Positions 10,750 through 18,123 of a DNA stretch of 20,548 nucleotides are shown in pieces; the first letter of the stretch is position 1; each line of letters opens with the position of its first letter. The notes beneath the pieces were generated by a model that was not told where the DNA came from, ran no database searches, and was given only the letters and a program-made list of their open reading frames with translations. The stretch comes from Arthrobacter sp. (lineage in GTDB: Bacteria > Actinomycetota > Actinomycetes > Actinomycetales > Micrococcaceae), in assembly GCA_025464925.1 (NCBI GenBank), contig JAODMS010000124.1, forward strand, positions 1 to 20,548, given 5' to 3'. The translations under genes were made by a program, and so were the position numbers.

Positions 10750-10771
10750 GGCCCCTGCAAACCGCAGGGCC
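10750..10771 (-). other. Leader hairpin of the transporter operon
   Basis: GGCCCCTGC (10750-10758) and GCAGGGCC (10764-10771) form an eight-pair stem with one bulged C and a five-base loop. It lies just after the predicted transcription start (about 10777) and about 37 bases before the mmsA start. No T run follows on the minus strand, so it is more likely a leader stem than a terminator for the ROK gene. Confidence 0.5.
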
Positions 10772-10783
10772 GTCTGATGAAAG

Positions 10784-10822
10784 AGTAAACGTGATACCGG
10801 CATTGTCGTCAAGTCTTTAACG
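10784..10822 (-). promoter_or_regulatory. Promoter of mmsA-mmsB-chvE with overlapping ROK operator
   Basis: On the minus strand the promoter is TTGACG at 10807-10812, a 17-base spacer, and TTTACT at 10784-10789. The imperfect palindrome CGTCAA-GTCT-TTAACG at 10807-10822 covers the -35 box. The same palindrome type lies before the ROK repressor gene at 12065-12080, so the ROK protein very likely binds here and blocks RNA polymerase until its sugar ligand releases it. Confidence 0.75.
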
Positions 10823-10843
10823 CAACAGGCCGGTAACGAAAAG

Positions 10844-12034
10844 CTAGTTCCGGCGGATTCCGGCGTGCTGGAAGACGAGGGCCGTGGCCCCGAGGGCTTC
10901 GGCCCGGTTCCCCAGGGAGGACATGGTGAGGGTGGTCGTCTCCCCGATGACGGGCACCGCATGGCGGATCAGGCCGCGCCGGATCGGGTCCAGCAGCAGT
11001 TCGCCGAGTCCGGCCAGCGGGCCTCCCACCACTATCACCTCGGGGTTGATCAGGTTCGCCACATTTCCCAGGGCGCGGCCGACGGCCAGGCCGGCGTCGT
11101 CCACTATGCGCAGCGTCGCGGGGTCCCGTTCCAGCGCCTTCCGGACGATGTCCAGGGGCGAGAGCGGCTTGTCCTCGCCGCGGCCCAGGAGTTCGATCAT
11201 GGTGGTGGTGGAGGCGATGGTTTCCAGGCAACCGCGGTTTCCGCAACGGCAGATGAGCCCGTGTTCGTGGATGGTGGCATGGCCGATTTCGCCCGTGATG
11301 CCCACATTGCCGTAGTACGGGATGCCATTGAGGATCAGCCCGGCGCCGACACCGGAACCGACCTTGAGGAACATCAGGTTGCTGACGCCGCTGTGCGGCC
11401 CCCAGGTAACCTCGGACAAGGCGCCCAGGTTGGCGTCATTGTCCACAAAGACCGGCAGGTCCAGGGCCTCTTCGAGTCGTTGCAGGATGTTGATGCCGAC
11501 CCATTCGGGCAGGATGGCCCCTTGCGCCACGGTCCCGGTGCGGCGGTCGATCGGGCCCGGAATGCCGACGCCGGCACCTACCAGGGAGCTGCGCTCCACG
11601 CCGCTTTCCGCCAACAGCCTGGCCAGCACTGATTTGGCGGCCGAGATGCCGTCCTCGGCGTGGTGGCCCAAAGGCAGCAGTACCGACTCCTCGGCGATCA
11701 CGTGGTAGCTGAGCGAGGCCAGGACCACCCGCAGGTGCCGTCGGCCGAAGTCGATCCCGACGGCAACTGCGCCGTTGCTGTTGAGCCGGACGTTCAGGGC
11801 GCGCCGCCCGGAACTGGTGATGGGCTCGGTGGACGCCAGTCCGGCATCCTGCATGATTTTGACGATGTTGGAGACCGTGGCCGTGGAGAGGCCGGTCTGC
11901 CGGGCCAGTTCAGCCTGCGTCGAAGGGCCGGCCAGAAGGCTTTCGATGATCCGCTGCTGGTTGAGGTGCCGGAGGGCGGTCTGCGATCCGGGGTTCTTGG
12001 TGCGGCTCCTCGTTGAGCGCGTTGGGGCTGGCAT
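10844..12034 (-). CDS. ROK-family transcriptional repressor (NagC/XylR type)
   Basis: This 396-residue protein is a DNA-binding repressor with a sugar-kinase-like effector domain. The N-terminal winged helix (LNQQRIIESLLAGPSTQAELARQTGLSTATVSNIVKIMQ, about residues 24-62) precedes the ROK domain with AVGIDFG, GVGIPGPID, FVDNDANLGALSE and GSGVGAGLILNG. The zinc motif reads GHATIHEHGLICRCGNRGCLE. The C-terminus retains GNVANLINPEVIVVGGPLA. The reading frame opens further upstream, to a TTG at 12070, but that codon lies inside the predicted operator and -35 box. I therefore take the ATG at 12034, which sits at the expected transcription start and so implies a leaderless message. The gene stands directly upstream of the sugar transporter operon, and both carry the same operator type, so it should repress itself and the transporter. 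The ligand is probably an aldose such as xylose or glucose (inference). Confidence 0.92.
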   Translation of the reverse strand: MPAPTRSTRSRTKNPGSQTALRHLNQQRIIESLLAGPSTQAELARQTGLSTATVSNIVKIMQDAGLASTEPITSSGRRALNVRLNSNGAVAVGIDFGRRHLRVVLASLSYHVIAEESVLLPLGHHAEDGISAAKSVLARLLAESGVERSSLVGAGVGIPGPIDRRTGTVAQGAILPEWVGINILQRLEEALDLPVFVDNDANLGALSEVTWGPHSGVSNLMFLKVGSGVGAGLILNGIPYYGNVGITGEIGHATIHEHGLICRCGNRGCLETIASTTTMIELLGRGEDKPLSPLDIVRKALERDPATLRIVDDAGLAVGRALGNVANLINPEVIVVGGPLAGLGELLLDPIRRGLIRHAVPVIGETTTLTMSSLGNRAEALGATALVFQHAGIRRN

Positions 12035-12041
12035 GCAATGA

Positions 12042-12080
12042 AGCGTGACGCATCCCGGCCTTGTAGTCAAGAAGTTAACG
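12042..12080 (-). promoter_or_regulatory. Autoregulated ROK gene promoter and operator
   Basis: On the minus strand TTGACT at 12065-12070 is followed by a 17-base spacer and a weak CACGCT at 12042-12047. The ATG begins about seven bases later, so the message is probably leaderless. The palindrome AGTCAA-GAAG-TTAACG at 12065-12080 overlaps the -35 box. The 20 bases at 12066-12085 match 10808-10827 at 17 positions; the three differences are all in the central spacer. Confidence 0.65.
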
Positions 12081-12183
12081 CAACATCGCCCGCGTCCACC
12101 CTCTCCCTGCCGGCCGGGCGTTCCGTCCCGGGGGGCGGTTCGGCGGGTGGAAATGCACTGCGGGCAAACGCCCGGGCCCGAAC

Positions 12184-12222
12184 TACGCTGGATAGGAAGA
12201 GAGCCCGCAGCGTCCTGCGGGC
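12184..12222 (+). promoter_or_regulatory. Candidate -10 box and leader hairpin of the amidase gene
   Basis: TACGCT at 12184-12189 is a plausible -10 box without a clear -35. Downstream, GCCCGCAG (12203-12210) and CTGCGGGC (12215-12222) form a perfect eight-pair stem with a CGTC loop. It ends 16 bases before the Shine-Dalgarno sequence at 12239-12245. The hairpin is certain as sequence; a regulatory role is a guess. Confidence 0.4.
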
Positions 12223-12250
12223 GTCCCCCGGCGATTGTGAGGTGGTAAAG

Positions 12251-13042
12251 ATGCTGCTGGCCCTATTGCAGGCGAACTCCGCCGTGCTGGATGTGCAGGC
12301 TAACTGCGGCACGGTGGAGAACGCCGCGCGGAAAGCTGCCGCTGCCGGCGCGCAGCTCCTGCTCACGCCGGAACTGTTTCCGGTGGGCTACGCACCCCTC
12401 AGGCTTCGGGCGGAACTTAACCCCGACACGCTGCCGTCGCTTCGGCGGGCCCTGGCAGACATCGCCCGCAGGAACGGCATTGCGCTGGTCTACAGCCTGC
12501 CCGCAGTCACCGGGGCAGGGGAGTGGCAGATCACGGCCACCCTGGTCGATGAGAACGGAACGGAACTGCTCCAGTACGCCAAGGTGCATCTCTTCGGTCC
12601 GGAGGAGCGCCAGGCGTTCACCGCGGCCGGATCAGCCCCCGGCGTCGTGAATTTCCATGGGGTCAAAACCTCTCTGGGAATTTGCTATGACATCGAGTTT
12701 CCCGAGTTCGTGCGTGCCGCCGCAGTGCGCGGCGCGGAGCTGCTGCTGGTTCCGACCGCCCTCGCCGAGGGCTTCGACGCCGTACCGCAGGTGCTGATCC
12801 GGGCGCGGGCGCTGGAGAACCAGCTAACGGTGGCCTACGCCAACCATGCCGGCATCGAGGAGGGCTGCGCCTTCCTCGGCGGCAGCGTGATAGCGGCTCC
12901 GGATGGCTCCCTGCTGGCGGCGGCCGGGGCTGGGACGGAACTGCTGTTTGCCGAGCTGCCGGAGCCCGCCGCGGCCGGCGCAGGCGATGTGGCCTATCTG
13001 CGGGACCGCAGGCCGGAGATCTACCGTTTGTGGGACAGCTGA
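12251..13042 (+). CDS. Carbon-nitrogen hydrolase (nitrilase superfamily), DavA-like amidase
   Basis: This 263-residue cytoplasmic enzyme hydrolyses an amide or nitrile-type C-N bond. The catalytic triad is visible: Glu41 in LTPELF, Lys111 in YAKVHLFGPEE, and Cys145 in GICYDIEFPE. RARALENQLTVAYANHAG and GGSVIAAPDGSLLA are family-typical. From memory, the length and the stretch CYDIEFPE...RGAELLLVPTA resemble 5-aminovaleramidase (DavA) of Pseudomonas lysine catabolism. Its neighbour two genes away is a matching amino-acid 2-monooxygenase, which would supply the amide. The ATG at 12251 has an excellent ribosome-binding site (GAGGTGG at 12239-12245, five-base gap). The longer open frame from 12038 runs through the ROK promoter and is rejected. 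The end overlaps the convergent PucR gene by 22 bases. Other amides, such as 4-guanidinobutyramide or indoleacetamide, remain possible. Confidence 0.88.
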   Translation: MLLALLQANSAVLDVQANCGTVENAARKAAAAGAQLLLTPELFPVGYAPLRLRAELNPDTLPSLRRALADIARRNGIALVYSLPAVTGAGEWQITATLVDENGTELLQYAKVHLFGPEERQAFTAAGSAPGVVNFHGVKTSLGICYDIEFPEFVRAAAVRGAELLLVPTALAEGFDAVPQVLIRARALENQLTVAYANHAGIEEGCAFLGGSVIAAPDGSLLAAAGAGTELLFAELPEPAAAGAGDVAYLRDRRPEIYRLWDS

Positions 13043-14742
13043 ACAGCGCCGGAGTCCCGGGCGTCCGGACGATCGAGGAGTTCGTCCGTGTACTGGAGCG
13101 CAATCCAGAACTCCGCGCGGGCCTGGGCCTGGTTGAGGTCCGTCTCCAGCAGCTCCGCAAGGACACCGATCTGGCGGCGGACGCTGTTGCGGTGAAGTCC
13201 CGTGGCTTTCGCTGTTGAGTCCCAGCTGCCGTTCTCGCCGAGCCAGGCGCGGAGGATGCCCAGCAGGCTGTCCCGGCGGTCCGGTTCGAGGGCCAGCACG
13301 GGTGCCAGCAGCCGGGCGGCCAGCATGGCGCCTGCCTCCTTGCCCAAAAGTCCCGTCACTGACCAGGTCACGTCGTCGACCCGGAGGCTGTGCCCAGTGG
13401 TCCGCACGCGGCCGCAAAGGGACGAGGCGCGCTGGTAGGAGCCTGCCAGTCCGGCTAATTCGGTGGCACTTCCGATCACAAGGCGCCAGCCGAGCCGTTC
13501 AACCTCAGCCAGCAGGGCGTCGTCGACCTTCAGCCTGGTGATGGCGGCGAAGCCGTCATCAGTGGCCTCCACCAGCTTGGTGTCGAAAAGCCTGCGCCAT
13601 TCCAGCAGATCCCTGACCGGATCGTCGCCCGAGCGGGCTGTGCTGCCGGTGCTGCCGGCAACTGTGTTGCCGGCGGGGTCCAGACGGAGTCCCAGAACCA
13701 CGCGCAACGCCCCGGACCGTGTGGAGGAGACGCTCTGCGCCAGCAGGTCCTTCAGCCCGTTGACCTGCCGTGTCGCTCCCGAGCCAAGGCTCTCCGGATG
13801 CAGCAGCAAGGCGGTGGCGAGCTGGCTGGGGGCCAATGAGCCGCTCGTGCGCTGACGGACCAGCAGTTCCAGGAGCCCGACGGCGGAGGAGACGACGCTG
13901 TTCTGGGCCGGGGTCAGCGGCGCGTCCGCGCCCAGGACCAGGGCGCCCAGGTTGGCGTCCCGGGTGCTCCGCAGGGGGTACCCGAAAACCAGTGCCGAGC
14001 CCGCGGTGTCGAACGAGTCCATCTCCACCCGCGGGCCGCTGCCGGCCAGCAGCCTTGCCAGCAGCGGCTGCAGTGCCGCAGGGTCCATGCCTGGAGCTGC
14101 CTTCGCCCCGGGCGCGCCGCTTGCCCCGCGGGCACGAACCCGACCGTCGGCCCCTACCAGCACCGCCCAGACCGGCACCCGTTGCACCAGTGCCGCCAGG
14201 AGTTCGTGTTCCGGCCGCGCCGACAGCACCGCGCGCATGAGCTGCCTGTTGGTGTCGGCCAGTTGCCGGAAGGTCCTGGCGTTGTCCGATTCCAGCAGCT
14301 GCGAGAACTCAAGCCCCACGGCGGCGAACGGGATGTGCCCCGGTATTGCCACGAGGGTCAGGTTGCGCCGTTTGCAGGCCTGGACCACGGTGTCCGGTAC
14401 GGCGTCGAAGTATGGTTCCAAGCCGAAGCCGAGCGCGCCGACGCGGGCCTGGACCAGCCGCTGCACGTACGCGTCAACCCGCTCCTCGTGGCTGCCTTCG
14501 TCCAAAAAGGGCAGGCCTGCCGTCAGCACGAACTCGCCGTCGAGCAGGTAGGGAGTCGGGTCCGCCAGCTCGCTGGGCTCCACCCAGCGCAGCCGTTCGG
14601 CTCCGTTGCCGCCGTCGTGAAGAACCGTCAGCGCCGGCGGCAGCTGGCGCAGGAATTGCGCCAGGGTGACGAAACCCAGGCGCTCGGAGGCTTCAGCGGC
14701 CACCGGCCTGACGCCCTTCCCGGTTTTCCGCCTGCGGTGCAT
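13021..14742 (-). CDS. PucR-family transcriptional regulator
   Basis: This 573-residue regulator has an N-terminal PucR domain (about residues 24-150, with EPSELADPTPYLLDGEFVLTAGLPF) that probably senses a metabolite. A GAF/GGDEF-like middle region follows. The C-terminus is the PucR helix-turn-helix: DRRDSLLGILRAWLGENGSWDSTAKATGLHRNSVRRQIGVLAELLETDL (about 490-540). Such proteins control purine, amine and amino-acid catabolism genes, often the adjacent ones. It is divergent from the permease-monooxygenase pair, with a 110-base shared promoter region, and convergent with the amidase, so it probably controls both halves of the pathway (inference). The ATG at 14742 follows a TATACT -10 box closely. 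Activator or repressor action cannot be told from sequence. Confidence 0.92.
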   Translation of the reverse strand: MHRRRKTGKGVRPVAAEASERLGFVTLAQFLRQLPPALTVLHDGGNGAERLRWVEPSELADPTPYLLDGEFVLTAGLPFLDEGSHEERVDAYVQRLVQARVGALGFGLEPYFDAVPDTVVQACKRRNLTLVAIPGHIPFAAVGLEFSQLLESDNARTFRQLADTNRQLMRAVLSARPEHELLAALVQRVPVWAVLVGADGRVRARGASGAPGAKAAPGMDPAALQPLLARLLAGSGPRVEMDSFDTAGSALVFGYPLRSTRDANLGALVLGADAPLTPAQNSVVSSAVGLLELLVRQRTSGSLAPSQLATALLLHPESLGSGATRQVNGLKDLLAQSVSSTRSGALRVVLGLRLDPAGNTVAGSTGSTARSGDDPVRDLLEWRRLFDTKLVEATDDGFAAITRLKVDDALLAEVERLGWRLVIGSATELAGLAGSYQRASSLCGRVRTTGHSLRVDDVTWSVTGLLGKEAGAMLAARLLAPVLALEPDRRDSLLGILRAWLGENGSWDSTAKATGLHRNSVRRQIGVLAELLETDLNQAQARAEFWIALQYTDELLDRPDARDSGAVQLSHKR

Positions 14743-14760
14743 TAAGTCTCATGACTGAAG

Positions 14761-14766
14761 AGTATA
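14761..14766 (-). promoter_or_regulatory. -10 box of the PucR-type regulator gene
   Basis: TATACT on the minus strand lies about 19 bases before the ATG, giving a leader of only about ten bases. No good -35 box is visible, as expected for an activated or self-regulated promoter. The small inverted repeat AGTC-TCAT-GACT at 14745-14756 lies beside the start site. The rest of 14743-14852 must also hold the permease promoter, which I cannot place with confidence. Confidence 0.45.
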
Positions 14767-14852
14767 GGTTCTTTTGCACACGAGGGAGAGCTGGCTCACA
14801 TGCCTAGGCTGAAGAAGGGAAAACAACCACTACGAAAGAACGGACGTCAACG

Positions 14853-16391
14853 ATGACTGTGCCAACTCTGGTTGGGAAACCGGCCCCGGCGGCCACCGGC
14901 CGTTCGGGACTGGCCGCGCAGCTGCTTCGCCGGAAACCGATCGGCCAGCTGGTCAGCGAGGCCGACACCGGACACGGCGGCACCGGCCTGGTCCGCAGTT
15001 TCGGGGTGTTGCAGCTGACGATGATCAGTGTCGGCGCCACCCTCGGCACCGGCATCCTGGTCATCCTGGGCGAATCCGTGCCACTTGCCGGACCGGCGAT
15101 CTGGATCTCCTTTGCCCTTGCCGGCTTCGCGGCCCTGCTGTCCGCCGTCTCCTACGCGGAGATGGCCGGCATGGTGCCCGCCGCCGGTTCGAGCTACTCG
15201 TACACCTACGCCACGATGGGCGAGGGGATGGCCTGGATCTGCGGCTGGTGCCTGGTCCTGGAGTACGCCGTCTCGGTGGCCGCCGTCGCCGTCGGGGCGG
15301 GGCAGTACGTCAATGAAGCCCTGGCGGTCTTCGGCCAGGTCCTGCCGGATGCCGTTTCCCAGCCGCCCGGCGGCGGCGGCGTGTTGAACGCACCCGCAAT
15401 CGTGATCGTGGTCCTGGCCATGGTGCTCCTGGTCCGCGGCGCCAAGGAGAGCGCCTGGATCAACACCGCGATCGTGGTGATCAAGGTCGGCATCCTGGTG
15501 TTCTTCTGCGCCGTGGCATTCACGGCCTTCAACGTCGGACACTTTGAACCGCTGCTGCCGATGGGCGCCGCGGGCGTCTCCGCCGCCGCATCCAGCGTCT
15601 TCTTCTCCTACATCGGTTTCGACGCGGCCTCCACGGCCGGCGAGGAAGCCCGGAATCCCAAGCGCGACCTGCCGCGGGCGATCCTGCTGTCGATGCTCAT
15701 TGTCACCACCATCTATGTGCTCGTTGCCGTAGCAGCCATCGGTGCGCGCCCGTGGGGCTGGTTCGACGGCACCGAAGCAGCCCTGGTGAAAATCCTCGAG
15801 GAGACCACGGGCCAGCCGTGGATGGCGGCCGTGTTCGCCGTCGGGGCCGTCCTGGCCATTGCCAGCATTGTGCTGACGGTCCTCTACGGGCAGACCCGCA
15901 TCCTGCTGGCGATGGCAAGGGACGGAATGATCCCCAGGATTTTCGGGCGCGTCTCGGCCCGCACCGGCACCCCGGTGGCCGGGACCCTGATCGTCGGCAC
16001 CGCCGTCGCACTGACCGCCGGCCTGGTCCCGCTCGGGGCCCTGGCCGACGCCACCAGCATCGGGACGCTCTTTGCCTTCGCCCTGGTCAACGTGGCCGTC
16101 ATCTACCTGCGGCGCACCCGGCCGCAGCTTAAGCGCAGCTTCCGCGTGCCGCTGTTTCCGCTCACACCCATCCTCGGCGCCCTCATGTGCGCTTTTCTCA
16201 TGCTGAACCTCGGTGCCGAGACGTGGGCCGTCTTCGGAATCTGGATGCTGGTCGGCGGGGCCGCCTACTTCGGCTACGGCCGCCGGCACTCCAGAGTGGC
16301 CGCCCTGAGCTCCGAGGAATACCGTGAACTAGCCGGCAGGAATTTTTCCGCCACCGCATCAACCCCGGAATCGAAGGCAGACCACTCATGA
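14853..16391 (+). CDS. APC-superfamily amino acid permease (cationic amino acid transporter type)
   Basis: This 512-residue integral membrane transporter has about 12 predicted helices. The first membrane segment carries the APC substrate motif SVGATLGTGILVILGESVPLAGPAIWISF (about residues 58-86), with FALAGFAALLSAVSYAEMAGMVPAAGSSYSYTY after it. FFSYIGFDAASTAGEEARNPKRDLPRAIL (near 250) is the cytoplasmic signature of the CAT/YfnA subgroup, which moves lysine, arginine or other amino acids. The N-terminal 50 and C-terminal 40 residues are soluble. Its stop overlaps the start of the monooxygenase gene (ATGA at 16388-16391), so it most likely imports that enzyme's substrate. The ATG at 14853 is preceded by a weak GAAAG...GGA sequence. 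The transport direction and exact substrate are inferred from context. Confidence 0.92.
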   Translation: MTVPTLVGKPAPAATGRSGLAAQLLRRKPIGQLVSEADTGHGGTGLVRSFGVLQLTMISVGATLGTGILVILGESVPLAGPAIWISFALAGFAALLSAVSYAEMAGMVPAAGSSYSYTYATMGEGMAWICGWCLVLEYAVSVAAVAVGAGQYVNEALAVFGQVLPDAVSQPPGGGGVLNAPAIVIVVLAMVLLVRGAKESAWINTAIVVIKVGILVFFCAVAFTAFNVGHFEPLLPMGAAGVSAAASSVFFSYIGFDAASTAGEEARNPKRDLPRAILLSMLIVTTIYVLVAVAAIGARPWGWFDGTEAALVKILEETTGQPWMAAVFAVGAVLAIASIVLTVLYGQTRILLAMARDGMIPRIFGRVSARTGTPVAGTLIVGTAVALTAGLVPLGALADATSIGTLFAFALVNVAVIYLRRTRPQLKRSFRVPLFPLTPILGALMCAFLMLNLGAETWAVFGIWMLVGGAAYFGYGRRHSRVAALSSEEYRELAGRNFSATASTPESKADHS

Positions 16392-18091
16392 CCATCGCCA
16401 CCGAACTGCCGTCCCCCGAACGGGGCACAGGTCCGTCGCCGGCCGAAGCGCCGATCACCATGCTGAACCCGGATTTCCCCTTCAGCTACGACCACTATCT
16501 GGCCCATCCCGATGGCCTGGGCTCCATCCCGCCCGCGCTGTACGGAACGGAGGTCGCCGTCGTCGGCGCCGGGCTCTCCGGGCTCATCACCGCCTATGAA
16601 CTGATGAAGCTTGGCCTGCGCCCGGTGGTTTTCGAGGCCGATCAGATCGGCGGCCGCCTCCGGACGGCGAACTTCCCCTCCGCACCCGGTGTGGTTGCCG
16701 ATCTCGGCGGGATGCGCTTCCCGGTCTCCGGCAAGGCTTTCTACCACTACGTGGAGCTGCTCGGGCTGGAAACCCGGGAGTTTCCCAATCCGCTGACGCC
16801 CGCGACCTCCAGCACGGTGATCGAGCTCGCGGGGCAGAAGCACTACGCCACCACGGCGGCGGACCTCCCGCCGTTTTTCCTTGAGGTGGCGGACGCCTGG
16901 AAGTCAGCCGTCAATGATGGCGCCCAGTTCCGTGAAATGCAGGCCGCCATCCGCGCCCGGGACACCGGCAGGATCAAGGAGCTTTGGAACGAACTCCTTC
17001 CGCTGCTGGATGAGCAGACGTTCTACGGTTTCATCGCCGGCAGCGACTCCTTCAAGGAGGCCGGCTTCGCCCACCGCGAGGCCTTCGGGCAGGTGGGGTT
17101 CGGCACCGGCGGTTGGGACACCGACTTCCCCAACTCCATCCTGGAAATCCTGCGCGTCGTGTATACCGATGCCGACGACCGGCACCGCCTCATCGCCGGT
17201 GGCGCGCAGCGGCTCCCCGAGGCGCTATGGCAGCACGCGCCGTCGGGCATGGCCCACTGGCCGGACGGCACGTCCCTGGCATCACTCCACGCCGGCGTCC
17301 CGCGCGGCGCCGTGGACCGGATCGCACGGGAGGGGAGCGGCGACTTCCGCATCCGCGAACGCTGGGGTCGCGAGTCCACGTATCCGGCCGTCGTCACCAC
17401 CTGCCAGTCCTGGCTCCTGTCCACCCGCATCCACACCAAGGAAGCCCTCTTTCCCGCTGAACTCTGGACCGCGATCGAGCGCTCGCACTACATGCAGTCG
17501 TCCAAGACGTTCGTGATGGTGGACCGGCCCTTCTGGAAGGACATCGATCCTTCGACCGGCCGCGAGGTGCTGTCCATGACGCTGACGGACCGCCTGAACC
17601 GCGCCACCTATCTGCTGGACAACGGCCCCGACCAGCCGGCCGTGATCCTGCTCTCCTACACCTGGAACGATGACGCGCTGAAGTGGCTGGCCCTGGATGC
17701 GGACCAGCGGGTCGAGCTGATGCTGCACTCGCTCGCGCAGATCTATCCGGATGTCGACATCGCAAGCCACATCGTCGGGCAGCCCATCACCGTCTCCTGG
17801 GAAGCGGACCCCAACTTCATGGGGGCCTTCAAGGCCAACCTCCCCGGGCACTACCGGTACCAGCAGCGGCTCTTCACGCACTTCAAGCAGGACAAGCTGC
17901 CGGATGAACAGCGCGGGATCTTCCTGGCCGGAGACGACGTCTCCTTCACGGCCGGGTGGGCCGAAGGCGCCGTCACCACGGGGCTGAACGCGGTCTGGGG
18001 CGTCGTGAACCACCTCGGCGGCCGGACGTCCGCCGGCAACCCGGGTCCGGGGGAGCTGCTCGACGAAATGGGCCCGATCTCCCTGGACTGA
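16388..18091 (+). CDS. Flavin L-amino-acid 2-monooxygenase / amine oxidase (DavB/IaaM-like)
   Basis: This 567-residue FAD enzyme would convert an L-amino acid, O2 and water chemistry into the chain-shortened amide plus CO2. FAD-binding features are VAVVGAGLSGLITAYELMK (56-74), Glu83 in VFEADQIGGRLRT, and ADLGGMRFPVSG (104-115). The C-terminal GIFLAGDDVSFTAGWAEGAVTTGLNAVWG covers the isoalloxazine side. From memory, the start region (PDFPFSYDHYLAHPDGLGSIP), FGQVGFGTGGWDTDFPNSILEI and YMQSSKTFVMVDRPFWKD closely follow lysine 2-monooxygenase (DavB, about 560 residues). Tryptophan 2-monooxygenase (IaaM) and arginine monooxygenase are relatives. It is coupled to the amino acid permease, and an amidase suited to its product lies nearby. 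The family call is strong; the substrate is unproven. Confidence 0.9.
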   Translation: MTIATELPSPERGTGPSPAEAPITMLNPDFPFSYDHYLAHPDGLGSIPPALYGTEVAVVGAGLSGLITAYELMKLGLRPVVFEADQIGGRLRTANFPSAPGVVADLGGMRFPVSGKAFYHYVELLGLETREFPNPLTPATSSTVIELAGQKHYATTAADLPPFFLEVADAWKSAVNDGAQFREMQAAIRARDTGRIKELWNELLPLLDEQTFYGFIAGSDSFKEAGFAHREAFGQVGFGTGGWDTDFPNSILEILRVVYTDADDRHRLIAGGAQRLPEALWQHAPSGMAHWPDGTSLASLHAGVPRGAVDRIAREGSGDFRIRERWGRESTYPAVVTTCQSWLLSTRIHTKEALFPAELWTAIERSHYMQSSKTFVMVDRPFWKDIDPSTGREVLSMTLTDRLNRATYLLDNGPDQPAVILLSYTWNDDALKWLALDADQRVELMLHSLAQIYPDVDIASHIVGQPITVSWEADPNFMGAFKANLPGHYRYQQRLFTHFKQDKLPDEQRGIFLAGDDVSFTAGWAEGAVTTGLNAVWGVVNHLGGRTSAGNPGPGELLDEMGPISLD

Positions 18092-18123
18092 ATCTCCGGG
18101 GCCGCACCTGCCGGACCACGGCG

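Noticed and set aside
10750..10771. Terminator for the ROK gene
   Set aside because: It lies downstream of the transporter promoter and lacks a T run on the minus strand, so it is better read as a leader stem.
12038..12250. Upstream extension of the amidase to 334 residues
   Set aside because: It runs through the ROK promoter and operator. The ATG at 12251 has a near-ideal ribosome-binding site and gives the normal nitrilase-family length.
14847..16289. 480-codon minus-strand open frame opposite the permease
   Set aside because: It is the antisense of a clear APC permease and has no recognisable motif.
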